The notes under the pieces: model-generated
The model's input: the letters and a program-made list of their open reading frames with translations, nothing else
Told to the model about the DNA's origin: nothing
Database searches by the model: none
Translations under genes and position numbers: made by a program
Shown here: in pieces, positions 14,667-22,879 of the stretch
How positions within the stretch are numbered: the first letter of the stretch is position 1
Layout of the letters: each line of letters opens with the position of its first letter
From: Roseibium sp. TrichSKD4
Lineage (GTDB): Bacteria > Pseudomonadota > Alphaproteobacteria > Rhizobiales > Stappiaceae
Reading direction: 5' to 3'
Length of the DNA stretch: 45,709 bases
NCBI RefSeq assembly: GCF_000148725.1
Contig: NZ_GL476319.1
Span: 263,411-309,119 of the forward strand

Positions 14667-15809
14667 GACCAATAACAGCATGCTCGGTGACCTCAAACCG
14701 GACCTGCTCCGGCTCGATCCCAACTTCAATAATAGTATCCAGCACAAAATCCGGCAGATTTTCATCAACGATATCACGCTCAGCCAAATTGATTGATACC
14801 CAGCCGATTTGCCCGCGCCGCAAAGGTCTGGCGACCGCTCTTAATGAGTTGGCTATGATCTGGCGGGTCAATTCCCCCAAGAACCCGTGTTCTTCAGCTG
14901 CAACCAACGTATCAAGAGGAGAAACCGGTCCAAAGCCAGCGTGTTCCCACGCAATAACGCTTCGCACCCTGGCGGTTCCTTCTGATCTGAGCTCAAGATT
15001 GGCTGGAAATGCATATTGATTTCGCCCAGCGCAAGATCTCGTTTCAAAGCATGGCCAATTGCAGTTCTCAAACGATAAGCGCGAGCCAACTGTGGCTCGA
15101 AAGGGGAGTAGCGACCCCGGCCCTCATCCTTGGCTTTGTAAAGTGCCAAATCAGCATAGATTTGAAGTTCGTCAACGGCCTTCGCATCAGATGGGAAATT
15201 CGCCCCACCCATGGAAACTCCGCAGTTGAGCTGATGAGCACCAACAAGAAAGGGTTTTTCCATCTTTAGCTGCAGTTCATTGCAAATGCCGGTAGCCTCG
15301 GCAGCAGACCCTACGTTGGATAAAATGAGCGCAAATTCATCCCCGCCCAGCCGTGCGGCCCAATCACCATCACGCAAACATCCTCTTACGCGATCAGCAA
15401 AGGTTTTCAGGGTCTCATCGCCAGCCACATGCCCATAGGTGTCGTTGAGTTTCTTGAAACCATCGAGATCACAAAAAACCAGAGTAAACCCCGGCCCTTC
15501 AATCCGCCCCGGAGCCGCAAGGTCTTCGAGAATACGGGTGAAGCTTAATCGGTTCGGCAGGCCGGTGAGGTAATCATTTTCCGCAAGGTGCAAGGCCTTA
15601 CGACGTTCAACCTCCAACGCTTCCGTGCGATCGCGTATTCGTACTTCGAGCGTTTCATTCAGGCGGCTTAGATTGCGATTGACCTCAAACAGTTCACGGC
15701 TTTTGGCTTCCAGCAAGCTCTCAGCTTCAAGGCGCGCACGCTTCTCCGGGCTTACCCTTCTTTCCAGGCGAGCAACTCTTTTTTCCAGGTCATTTTCGGT
15801 CTCATCCAT
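14667..15809 (-). pseudogene. H-NOX-associated GGDEF-EAL effector, broken by frameshift and IS5
   Basis: From the start at 15809: a long coiled coil (~1-75), an intact GGDEF domain (~80-245, with RDGDWAARLGGDEF carrying both the inhibitory-site RxxD and the active-site motif), and the beginning of an EAL domain (HFQPIL...CEALLR). At about 14948 one base is missing: the frame should read RWEHAGFGPVSP but shifts to GNTLAL and stops at 14868. The correct frame continues to EVTEHAVIG and ends where the IS5 element begins. Stand-alone H-NOX proteins are known to bind and tune such GGDEF-EAL partners (HaCE). Here the cyclase half could still be made, without a working phosphodiesterase. It lies 22 bases downstream of the H-NOX gene. 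Confidence 0.88.
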
Positions 15810-15831
15810 GGATGATTAACCGCCCTTTGCC

Positions 15832-16377
15832 TTAAGTCTGTCTCTGCACTTTTATGTCAGCAAAGGTTCCGAACTCATCCTTGGCATGGTCCATCAGCAC
15901 TTCAACATGATCATCAAAATGATTGGCCGCAGACTGAATGAGACCGGACGCCAGCTGCGCCAAACAACGTTTGCTTCGATAACGAAGAACAGCTTCGTTT
16001 TTACCACGCGACACCATCTTCAGGCTTGGGAGCTCGGCGTTGGCATAAAGTTTGCGCACTTCAACGTGGATATGGTTTTCAACACTGTCCAGAAAATCGA
16101 AAAGACTGGCCTGTTGATCGAAAAAATCGCGGAATCGATCCCTGAAGCTCCCGCCCAGATATACGCCAAATCCGTGGATTAGGTCGTCGACTGATACGCC
16201 TGTTTGTTTGGAAAGCGCTGTGACCAAGGTTACCATTTCTTGAAAGTCGTAGGTTCCTACAGCCGTGTAGGCTCCCCCACTCGGCAAATCACACTCATCA
16301 ATCAGATCTTCAATCTCATCCTCACCAAAAGCTGAAGATGCATGTTCAATAAATTCAGTGAATACGATACCCTTCAT
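15832..16377 (-). CDS. hnoX: H-NOX (heme nitric oxide/oxygen binding) sensor protein
   Basis: A 181-residue single-domain heme sensor of the cytosol. The N-terminus MKGIVFTEFIEHASSAFG is the family signature. The proximal heme ligand is H104, seven residues before Y111 in HVEVRKLYANAELPS, and the propionate-binding Y-x-S-x-R motif is Y133-R-S135-K-R137. Length equals typical stand-alone bacterial H-NOX. These proteins bind NO tightly and change the activity of a partner kinase or c-di-GMP enzyme encoded next to them; here the partner is the broken GGDEF-EAL gene downstream. GGAGGTGAACT gives a very good ribosome site before ATG at 16377. The gene is intact, so it is now a sensor with a damaged output. 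Confidence 0.93.
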   Translation of the reverse strand: MKGIVFTEFIEHASSAFGEDEIEDLIDECDLPSGGAYTAVGTYDFQEMVTLVTALSKQTGVSVDDLIHGFGVYLGGSFRDRFRDFFDQQASLFDFLDSVENHIHVEVRKLYANAELPSLKMVSRGKNEAVLRYRSKRCLAQLASGLIQSAANHFDDHVEVLMDHAKDEFGTFADIKVQRQT

Positions 16378-16674
16378 AGTTCACCTCCAAGCAACCTCAC
16401 TTGCAGTGCTGCAGACTATTCTTAAGCTTTCATCCCATAGACATTAAAAATTGTTATGATTTCAATTAATTACGTATTTTTACAATTATATAATATATAT
16501 TCAATTTGATAATGAGCGCTCACCGCTACGTCACTTCATACTTGAACTAATTGTATAGACGCCAAGGCTGTACACTCTTTTCAGAATTCCTATAAAAGAC
16601 GACATCAATAAGCACCGGAACAATCGAGAGAAAAACCGGCGCGCCAATTGCCAGTCGACACAAGGGCTTTCCAG
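16378..16674. promoter_or_regulatory. AT-rich divergent promoter region, H-NOX / fumarase
   Basis: About 300 bases with no gene. The part from 16440 to 16510 is extremely AT-rich, and a small GAGCGCTC palindrome lies at 16513-16520. Both genes must be transcribed from here. I could not place -10/-35 boxes or an NO-regulator site with confidence. Confidence 0.45.
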
Positions 16675-18312
16675 ATGACCACTCCCGTGACGCCGCCCGC
16701 CTATGAGCACAGCGCCCTCTTCCCGCAAGGCGAAGACACCACGCCTTATCGCAAGCTCACATCGGATCATGTCAAAACAGCCGAGTTTAACGGCGAAGAA
16801 GTCCTTATGGTCGAGCCAGAAGGCCTGCGCCTGCTGGCTGAAGAAGCCTTCAAGGACATCAACCACTTTCTCCGTCCCGGCCATCTGGAGCAGCTGCAGA
16901 AGATCCTCAACGATCCGGAAGCAACGGAGAACGACAAGTTCGTTGCCTTTGACCTTCTGAAAAACGCCAACATCGCCGCTCACGGCGTGTTGCCGATGTG
17001 TCAGGACACGGGCACAGCCATCATCATGGGCAAGAAAGGCCGCCGCGTCTGGACAGATGGTTCAGATGATGCGGCTCTCGGCGAAGGTGCCCGCGACGCT
17101 TATTTCAAGAAAAACCTGCGTTACTCTCAGCTCGCGCCGATCTCCATGTTCGAGGAAAAGAACACCAAGAACAACATGCCGGCGCAGATCGAGCTTTATG
17201 CAGAAGGTGAAGACGCCTACAAGTTTTTGTTCATGGCCAAAGGTGGTGGGTCTGCGAACAAGACCTTCCTGTTTCAGGGCACGCCGTCGCTGCTCACACA
17301 TGACCGGATGATCGAGTTTCTGAAGGAGAAAATCCTGACCCTCGGCACCGCCGCCTGCCCGCCCTATCACCTTGCCATCGTCATCGGCGGCACATCTGCA
17401 GAATCCAATCTCAAGACTGCAAAACTGGCCTCTGCCCGGTATCTCGACAACCTTCCAACCGAAGGCTCAGAAGCTGGAAACGCCTTCCGTGACCTAGACA
17501 TGGAAGAAGAAATCCACAAACTGACACAGGCAACCGGCGTCGGCGCCCAGTTTGGCGGCAAGTATTTCTGTCACGATGTACGGGTCATCCGCCTGCCGCG
17601 CCACGGCGCCTCCCTGCCTATCGGTTTGGCAGTTTCCTGTTCGGCAGACCGTCAGGCCGTCGGCAAGATCACCAAGGACGGTATTTTCCTCGAGCAGCTT
17701 GAAATACATCCGGAAAAATATCTGCCAGAAGTGACTGATGAAGACCTGTCCGACAATGTGGTCAAAGTGGACCTCACCAAACCGATGTCAGAAATTCTGG
17801 GCGAACTGACGAAGCACCCGATCAAGACCCGCCTGTCCCTGACCGGCCCGCTGATCGTGGCGCGGGATCTCGCTCACTCCAAACTGCGCGACCGGCTGGA
17901 AAGCGGCGAGCCCCTGCCCGACTATTTCAAGAACCATCCGATCTACTACGCCGGACCGGCTAAGACCCCGGAAGGCATGCCCTCCGGCTCCTTCGGCCCC
18001 ACAACGGCAGGACGCATGGATGCTTATGTCGATCAGTTCCAGGCCGCTGGCGGTTCCATGGTCATGCTCGCCAAAGGCAACCGCTCAGCCCAGGTCCGTC
18101 GCGCCTGCCAGGCTCATGGCGGCTTCTATCTCGGCTCCATCGGCGGCCCGGCCGCCCGCCTCGCCCAGGACTGCATCAAGAAGGTGGAAGTGGTCGAGTT
18201 TGAAGAACTCGGCATGGAAGCCATCTGGAAGATCGAAGTCGAAGACTTCCCGGCCTTTATCGTCGTAGACGACAAGGGCAACGACTTCTTCAAGGAGCTG
18301 AATTTGGACTAA
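16675..18312 (+). CDS. fumA: Class I fumarate hydratase (4Fe-4S)
   Basis: A 545-residue iron-sulfur fumarase of the FumA/FumB type, which converts fumarate and L-malate in the citrate cycle. E. coli FumA is of nearly equal length (548). Visible hallmarks are the cluster-ligand block [49 protein letters not shown] (second cluster cysteine region), [26 protein letters not shown] and MLAKGNRS. I take the ATG at 16675; a TTG nine codons upstream lacks a ribosome site. Class I fumarases are sensitive to NO and superoxide, which makes the divergent H-NOX gene an interesting neighbour, although a functional link is only inference. A hairpin follows the stop. Confidence 0.95.
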   Translation: MTTPVTPPAYEHSALFPQGEDTTPYRKLTSDHVKTAEFNGEEVLMVEPEGLRLLAEEAFKDINHFLRPGHLEQLQKILNDPEATENDKFVAFDLLKNANIAAHGVLPMCQDTGTAIIMGKKGRRVWTDGSDDAALGEGARDAYFKKNLRYSQLAPISMFEEKNTKNNMPAQIELYAEGEDAYKFLFMAKGGGSANKTFLFQGTPSLLTHDRMIEFLKEKILTLGTAACPPYHLAIVIGGTSAESNLKTAKLASARYLDNLPTEGSEAGNAFRDLDMEEEIHKLTQATGVGAQFGGKYFCHDVRVIRLPRHGASLPIGLAVSCSADRQAVGKITKDGIFLEQLEIHPEKYLPEVTDEDLSDNVVKVDLTKPMSEILGELTKHPIKTRLSLTGPLIVARDLAHSKLRDRLESGEPLPDYFKNHPIYYAGPAKTPEGMPSGSFGPTTAGRMDAYVDQFQAAGGSMVMLAKGNRSAQVRRACQAHGGFYLGSIGGPAARLAQDCIKKVEVVEFEELGMEAIWKIEVEDFPAFIVVDDKGNDFFKELNLD

Positions 18313-18333
18313 CCCTCGTTCCGGCACCCCGCC

Positions 18334-18362
18334 GTCCCGGCCTACGAGCCGGGACCTTCTTC
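18334..18362 (+). terminator. Hairpin after fumarase, also a member of a dispersed repeat
   Basis: GTCCCGGC (18334-18341), loop CTACGA, GCCGGGAC (18348-18355), then CTTCTTC. The same arms recur at 20819-20838, so this is probably a mobile intergenic palindrome that serves as transcript end. Confidence 0.7.
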
Positions 18363-18479
18363 AGCCGGTTCAACCGCCGCAAGTCAAATCCGCGATGCCT
18401 TAAGGGTCATCCTACGATCCTGATGGCATGTGAAGCTTTCTCGTCACAGCAAACCAGTGTCTTTCAGCAATTGGCTGGA

Positions 18480-18713
18480 TCAATCTGTTCGCCAGTAATT
18501 GTTGGCGGCAGCAACTGTCGCAAAATTCGTTGCGACGACCGAAGAAACGGATATCAGGAAGTCCGCTTCGCTTTCATATTCGGCCCTTAGTTTTTGACGG
18601 ACACCGTCGTCGGGCTGCGTAAGTTTTACCGCCATGCGGGATAGCTTGATTGCCAATTCATACCCCTCCTGAGGCGAAGTAGTTATCATAGTGGGTAACC
18701 AAATCTCGCTCAT
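18480..18713 (-). CDS. Small hypothetical protein (77 aa)
   Basis: I do not recognise this protein. It begins MSEIWLPTMITTSPQEGYEL and has a basic, helical middle with EYESEADFLISV. It ends in a small-residue stretch (SVVATNFATVAAANNYWRTD) that could be amphipathic or membrane-associating. The start is supported by the purine-rich GAGGGAGAGGGAA just before ATG at 18713; a longer frame would begin at 18821 inside the upstream hairpin. It is on the same strand as the secreted protein upstream, but a strong hairpin separates them, so it may be expressed at a lower level or from its own promoter. Confidence 0.6.
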   Translation of the reverse strand: MSEIWLPTMITTSPQEGYELAIKLSRMAVKLTQPDDGVRQKLRAEYESEADFLISVSSVVATNFATVAAANNYWRTD

Positions 18714-18731
18714 TTCCCTCTCCCTCTTAGC

Positions 18732-18757
18732 TTTGCGGGGGATAGTTCCCCCGCAAA
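18732..18757 (-). terminator. Perfect 10-bp hairpin downstream of the secreted protein gene
   Basis: TTTGCGGGGG (18732-18741), loop ATAGTT, CCCCCGCAAA (18748-18757). It lies 11 bases past the stop of the minus-strand gene at 18769 and in front of the 77-residue gene. No T-run on the minus strand, so termination may be partial. Confidence 0.65.
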
Positions 18758-18768
18758 AGCGCTGACAA

Positions 18769-19527
18769 TTATTGAATTTTTCCAGGCAAAGACAAATCTC
18801 CGGATGCGACATCAAAAACATCCGTTACACAAAACAAAGGTGCATGGATATTGGCATTCACGCGAAGCGCTGCGGTCACACCGTCATAGTTTATACCAGA
18901 GACATTGACACTCTGATCAAACGCCACATTCACGCTAACCTCAGGTCCATCAAACAAAGGTGTAAAGCCGGGGCTATCCAGTAGAATTGGCAAGCCAGGC
19001 CATGTGGCAGGCAGATTAGGCGCTGCATCTTCAGGAATATCTTTAACGGTCAGGGCACCAGGTCCGCAAGCTTCATCGGGAGCCAGGACAACCCAATGAC
19101 TGTGCCATGTGTTTCCATCATTACCGACGTTTCCATCTCCATTCTCATCAAACAACGGCGTGTCATCGAAATCCGGATGTGTTGCTGCGGCCATGGCGAG
19201 AATACCAGCACCTTCGTCGAATCCCACACTTGAAGGGTCAAGGGTGGTTGGCCAGACATAGGCGTAGGCTGGTGCGCCAGCCAATTCACCTACTTGTGTG
19301 GGTTTTTCAGCGCCCGCGATACCGTTGGTCGTCATATGAAAAGTCACTACGTTGCCGTTGCGATGCGCGTGAGCAGCTAAAATATCAAAAGCAGCCGTTT
19401 TTGCTGCATCGCGTTCTGATTGAACAGCTCCGTCCTGATGAACCGCGTGAGAGTGCGAGCCGTCAGCCAATACAGGTGCCGTTCCAAGCGTAGCCAAGAC
19501 AGCAAGTATGGAAATTGTTGAGCGCAT
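18769..19527 (-). CDS. Secreted hypothetical protein with Asp/Asn-rich loop
   Basis: A 252-residue protein with a clear signal peptide (MRSTISILAVLATLGTAPVLA). The mature part begins with a His-rich segment (DGSHSHAVHQDG) and has an ENGDGNVGNDG stretch resembling a calcium-binding loop. There is an NTWHSHWVVLAPDEACGPGAL region and a second cysteine near the C-terminus (LFCVTDVFDVA), so one disulfide is possible. Histidines and acidic loops suggest metal binding in the periplasm. I do not recognise the family. It is transcribed away from the Cys-containing MarR regulator at 19617 across 89 bases that hold inverted repeats, so it is the likely target of that regulator. Confidence 0.75.
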   Translation of the reverse strand: MRSTISILAVLATLGTAPVLADGSHSHAVHQDGAVQSERDAAKTAAFDILAAHAHRNGNVVTFHMTTNGIAGAEKPTQVGELAGAPAYAYVWPTTLDPSSVGFDEGAGILAMAAATHPDFDDTPLFDENGDGNVGNDGNTWHSHWVVLAPDEACGPGALTVKDIPEDAAPNLPATWPGLPILLDSPGFTPLFDGPEVSVNVAFDQSVNVSGINYDGVTAALRVNANIHAPLFCVTDVFDVASGDLSLPGKIQ

Positions 19528-19560
19528 TTGTTTTCTCCATGTTAACTCTGCGTCAGCACT

Positions 19561-19606
19561 TATAGTAGCGAGTCACTATTATTGCAAATATAATTTCGAC
19601 TCGCTA
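19561..19606. promoter_or_regulatory. Inverted repeats between secreted protein and MarR-type regulator
   Basis: TAGCGAGTC (19566-19574) and its exact complement GACTCGCTA (19598-19606) flank an AT-rich 23-base spacer. The left copy lies inside a further repeat, ATAGT-agcgagtc-ACTAT, an 18-base site of MarR-operator size. The right copy ends 10 bases before the regulator's ATG, so binding would block both directions. Confidence 0.6.
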
Positions 19607-19616
19607 TATTTAAAAT

Positions 19617-20165
19617 ATGAGCTCAGAACGAAATTCCCGGATCCGAGAGTTGTTGGACAGGCTACTGAGGCTGCACGCGTCTGAAGACTGGTCGGAACCT
19701 CTCAATCCAGCACAGAGCAGCGCACTGAATTACCTTGTTCGGGCAAATCGGTTTTCCCGCTCACCTTCAAATGTTGCAGACTATTTGTGCACGACACGAG
19801 GAACAGCATCCCAGACGTTGAAGGCTCTGGAAAAAAAGGGCTTTATCGAAAAGGCAAGTGCGGCGGGCGACAAGCGATCACTCAGCTATAACGTCACAAA
19901 GATGGGCCTTTTGTTTGTTCAAAAAACAAGCACCTTGGATGACTCACTGAACCAGATTGATGACGCTACAAAAAGCAGTCTGGAAACCGGTCTCACCGAT
20001 CTCATCCGACATCAGCTAACGGCCAGAAACTTCAAGTCATTTGGCATCTGCAATACATGCAAACACCACCGTGTGGACGCAGGCCAACGAACCTGCCAAT
20101 TGCTTCAAGTTCCGCTCAAGAGCGACGAAGGCAATCAACTTTGCCATGAACATTCCGCCCGCTAA
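19617..20165 (+). CDS. MarR-family regulator with C-terminal cysteine cluster
   Basis: A 182-residue regulator. Residues ~10-130 form a winged-helix MarR domain (SPSNVADYLCTTRGTASQTLKALEKKGFIEK is the recognition part, and AAGDKRSLSYNVT the wing). The last ~40 residues are unusual: C145-x2-C148 in CNTCKHHR, then C160 and C176 near LCHEH, with three histidines close by. This could hold an Fe-S cluster or zinc and act as a redox or metal switch. No Shine-Dalgarno precedes the ATG, which follows only ten bases after the operator-like repeat, so the mRNA may be leaderless. It probably represses itself and the divergent secreted protein. Confidence 0.82.
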   Translation: MSSERNSRIRELLDRLLRLHASEDWSEPLNPAQSSALNYLVRANRFSRSPSNVADYLCTTRGTASQTLKALEKKGFIEKASAAGDKRSLSYNVTKMGLLFVQKTSTLDDSLNQIDDATKSSLETGLTDLIRHQLTARNFKSFGICNTCKHHRVDAGQRTCQLLQVPLKSDEGNQLCHEHSAR

Positions 20166-20283
20166 TTTTAGAAGAAGCCGTAGGTTTGAAGAGTTTGGAG
20201 CTACTCAGACATTCGACTTCTTCAAGATCTGACCTAGTTACAGGGTTCGATATGACAGAGACGGAAGACAGGGCCTTTGTGAC

Positions 20284-20526
20284 ATGCTGGAAGAAAAACA
20301 GGCCGATCTGGACCGGGAAAAGCAGCGCAAGCTGCTGGAGCGCCTTGTGGCGGAATTGAGCCGAGATCATTTTGATCTCTACTATCAATCAACCAGCGAG
20401 ATCGCATTTCTGCTGGAGAGTTATATTCAAGGCAACGCCAAACTCACTCAAGATGAGCGTGCTCTTCTCGCCCCGCTCACCAGACGCGATATCGAGATCA
20501 AGTTGAGCTTGCATTCGGGCATGTAA
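20284..20526 (+). CDS. Small hypothetical protein (80 aa)
   Basis: An unrecognised charged, helical protein: MLEEKQADLDREKQRKLLERL then AELSRDHFDLYYQSTSEIAFLLESYI. It has no signal peptide or membrane segment, and the first ~30 residues could form a coiled coil. The preceding 13 in-frame codons contain no usable start, so the ATG at 20284 is the only choice, but its ribosome site is weak. An antisense frame covers its first part and seems less likely. It sits between the MarR gene and a field of intergenic palindromes. Confidence 0.5.
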   Translation: MLEEKQADLDREKQRKLLERLVAELSRDHFDLYYQSTSEIAFLLESYIQGNAKLTQDERALLAPLTRRDIEIKLSLHSGM

Positions 20527-20568
20527 GGCAAGTTCAACCGAAGCGTATTCAAGGCTGTAAATTTCCCC

Positions 20569-20733
20569 CGTCATTCCAGACAAGCTGAAAGCATGTGAAG
20601 CGCTGATCTGGAATCCAGATATCAGTCACGCGCAGCGTTGCAAAAGTCATAGAAATTGCACTCGCTTACACTCATGCTGACACGCTGGATTCCGGATCTT
20701 CCTTCAGCTTCGCTGCACTCGTCCGGGATGACG
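20569..20733. repeat. Intergenic palindromic repeat element, 165 bp
   Basis: CGTCATTCCAGAC (20569-20581) and GTCCGGGATGACG (20721-20733) are 13-base inverted ends with two mismatches. Inside are smaller palindromes, for example ATCTGG-AAT-CCAGAT near 20605. This is the style of the non-coding palindromic elements that are scattered between genes in alphaproteobacteria. Confidence 0.7.
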
Positions 20734-20776
20734 AATGGAGTATTTCCGCAGTCTTCCAACACACGAGAAAACTGCC

Positions 20777-20838
20777 ATCCCGGTCCATGAGCCGGGATCT
20801 TAAACGGCCTTGCAAAGGTCCCGGCTCAAGGCCGGGAC
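20777..20838. repeat. Double hairpin repeat 3' of the multicopper oxidase gene
   Basis: Two adjacent palindromes: ATCCCGG...CCGGGAT (20777-20798) and GTCCCGGC-TCAAG-GCCGGGAC (20819-20838). The second has the same arms as the fumarase terminator at 18334. It lies 45 bases past the stop of the minus-strand oxidase gene and may terminate it. Together with the 165-bp element this accounts for most of the gene-free stretch 20527-20882. Confidence 0.7.
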
Positions 20839-20882
20839 GGCCTGTTTGTCACATCGAAAAAGCGGAATGCTGGTTGGTAAGA

Positions 20883-22361
20883 TCAGGCGACCGTAAATTG
20901 CCCCATCATGCCGCAGTCTTCGTGCTCCAGAATGTGGCAGTGGTACATGTAAGGGGCGTGTTCCGGCGCATCATAATCAAACTTGACCAGCACCTCTGAC
21001 CAACCATTTTCAACATGAACCATATCCTTCCAGCCTTGCGCATAAGCTGGCGGTTCCGCGCCATGTTCAGAAAGGATGCGGAAGGAACAGCCGTGAATAT
21101 GGAACGGGTGCAGCATGTCATCGACAGAGATTCGCCAGATCTCCGTATCGCCTTTTTGAACTCTCTCGTCGATGCGGTCCATTTTCATCGGCTGGCCGTT
21201 GATCGCCATACCACCGCTTCCGCACACATTGCCCCAGTTGGCAGCAAGAGCGGCTAATTCTTCGCCATTGCCCATGTTCAACGTAAAGGAACGCGTCTTT
21301 TTCGCCGCCGACGGATCAGGTGCGGAGAGATTGGCCAACGTTTTTGGCACGGCACCATCAAAGCCCTTGTCGGCTGTCCGTGTCAGCGTCAGCGCAGTGA
21401 GTTCCTGAACACTTTCGCCAAAGAATTCAGTCACAAAGGCAAAGAAGCCCTCCGCCTCCACTTCAAATCCGACCACAAGACTGTTCGTTTCCACCGCCTT
21501 CATATCGACGAGGATTTCGTAACGCTCACCGGGTGACATCAAGAGGCTCTCGGTCTCGACCGGAGCTTTCAAAAACCCGCCGTCAGAGGCGATGACGGTG
21601 ATGGGCCCTGACGCCATCGACAAACGAAGGAAACGGGCATTACAAGCATTCAGAAGGCGCAAACGAACCAGCCCCGTGGGAACGGATTGTCCAACAGGAG
21701 CGATGGCTCCATTAACGACCAACGTGTCCCCCACGAAACCTTCTTCGAAAACCTCTCCAGTGAGGAAATAGTCCATTTCACCGGAAGGTTTGAACATCTT
21801 GTCCTGCAGGACCAGCGTGAAATCATCAACGCCATAGGTCTTTGGCAGATCGGCAGAAAGGCTCGCGTCATCTTCAATCAACAGGACACCGGCAAGGCCT
21901 TTGTAGGTTTGCTCGGCTGTCTTGCCATGCATATGGGAATGGAACCAGTTCATCGACGCATGCTGAACAATTGGGACATCCGGCGACCATGTGGACCCAG
22001 GTTCGATTTCCTGATGCGGCCCGCCATCTACATCGCCCGGAATATGCAACCCATGCCAATGAAGGGTCGTAGTATCCCCGATCCCGTTCTTGACATCAAA
22101 GGGAAGCGTTTGGCCCTGTTTCGCACGCAGGAGCGGCCCGAGGTAATTGTTGTTAATACCCAAGGTCGCACTTTTTGTGCCATTGCCAAAGTCATGAAGC
22201 CCCGGTCTCATGTCCAACATGATCCGACCATCAATCCCGCTCATCAGATCCGTCATCGGTAACACCGGAAGAGGCCGAAGCCCGGCTTGCGCCCAGCTGA
22301 CACCGGTTCCTGCCAACACTGCGCTTGCACATGTAGCTTTTAAAAAGGTACGCCGATCCAT
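20883..22361 (-). CDS. Multicopper oxidase, Tat-exported (CueO/laccase-like)
   Basis: A 492-residue periplasmic oxidase. The N-terminus MDRRTFLKATCASAVLAG is a Tat signal (RRTFLK). The copper ligands are in the expected four places: LHWHGLHIPG and WFHSHMHGKT in domain 1, and HPFHIHGCSF and YHCHILEHEDCGMMGQF at the C-terminus, the last including the type 1 Cu His and a Met axial ligand. Such enzymes oxidise Cu(I), phenols or siderophores with O2. There is no Met-rich insert of the E. coli CueO kind, so copper detoxification is possible but not certain. GGAGAGGGCA precedes the ATG. It is divergent from a MarR-like regulator, with a palindrome between them. Confidence 0.93.
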   Translation of the reverse strand: MDRRTFLKATCASAVLAGTGVSWAQAGLRPLPVLPMTDLMSGIDGRIMLDMRPGLHDFGNGTKSATLGINNNYLGPLLRAKQGQTLPFDVKNGIGDTTTLHWHGLHIPGDVDGGPHQEIEPGSTWSPDVPIVQHASMNWFHSHMHGKTAEQTYKGLAGVLLIEDDASLSADLPKTYGVDDFTLVLQDKMFKPSGEMDYFLTGEVFEEGFVGDTLVVNGAIAPVGQSVPTGLVRLRLLNACNARFLRLSMASGPITVIASDGGFLKAPVETESLLMSPGERYEILVDMKAVETNSLVVGFEVEAEGFFAFVTEFFGESVQELTALTLTRTADKGFDGAVPKTLANLSAPDPSAAKKTRSFTLNMGNGEELAALAANWGNVCGSGGMAINGQPMKMDRIDERVQKGDTEIWRISVDDMLHPFHIHGCSFRILSEHGAEPPAYAQGWKDMVHVENGWSEVLVKFDYDAPEHAPYMYHCHILEHEDCGMMGQFTVA

Positions 22362-22379
22362 TGCCCTCTCCAGAATTTA

Positions 22380-22423
22380 TCAACTAGAGTTGACAAATGA
22401 TAACGATACGGCACTTTGTCAAT
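22380..22423. promoter_or_regulatory. Palindromic operator region, multicopper oxidase / MarR regulator
   Basis: TCAACTAGAGTTGA (22380-22393) is a perfect palindrome, typical of MarR operators. It overlaps TTGACAAA, which recurs as TTTGTCAA (about 22415-22422), ending at the regulator's start codon. The TTGACA element may also be a -35 box for the regulator, so occupation would give autorepression. Confidence 0.6.
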
Positions 22424-22874
22424 GACGATTGAAAAAAAAGACGACACTTTTCTGGCGACCAACATCAAGGGCATGATGATGACCCTGCTCGCCCACTGGA
22501 ACAACGAGATGGATGCGGCCCGTTCTGGAACCGAGTTCGCCGATATTCGTCCAGCAGATATGCGTGTTTTCGGACAGCTTCGCGGACGTACAGTCAAACT
22601 GTCAGAAATTCACCGGGAGATGAGTTTCTCCAGGCAGGCCGCTCAGCAAGCAGTCGAGCGATTGGCCAAACAGGGCATGATCCAGATTGACCTTGCCCCT
22701 GGAAGCAAGCGCGACAAGATCATCTCAATTACAGAAAAAGGCCAAAAGTGGCGTTCAATCGCGGCCAGCCAGATCCGAAAAATCGAGCAGGATTGCGCTC
22801 ATGTGATTGGGGACAGTGGCAGAGAAACACTCAGAGCATTATTGATTGAGCTTATCAAAGACAGCAAGAATTAA
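22422..22874 (+). CDS. MarR-type winged-helix transcriptional regulator
   Basis: A 150-residue regulator. The middle contains a winged helix: VKLSEIHREMSFSRQAAQQAVERLAKQGMI, followed by the wing SKRDKIISITEKGQKW. Both ends are helical, as in dimeric MarR proteins. The ATG at 22422 (MTIEKKDDTF) is preferred over a TTG two codons earlier. It is divergent from the multicopper oxidase and a palindrome lies between them, so oxidase control is the likely role. The inducer is unknown; no cysteine pattern suggests redox sensing. Confidence 0.85.
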   Translation: MTIEKKDDTFLATNIKGMMMTLLAHWNNEMDAARSGTEFADIRPADMRVFGQLRGRTVKLSEIHREMSFSRQAAQQAVERLAKQGMIQIDLAPGSKRDKIISITEKGQKWRSIAASQIRKIEQDCAHVIGDSGRETLRALLIELIKDSKN

Positions 22875-22879
22875 CACCC

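Noticed and set aside
16441-16510. Possible replication or partition origin in the AT-rich stretch
   Set aside because: No repeated iterons or DnaA-box cluster could be seen; it reads as a promoter region.
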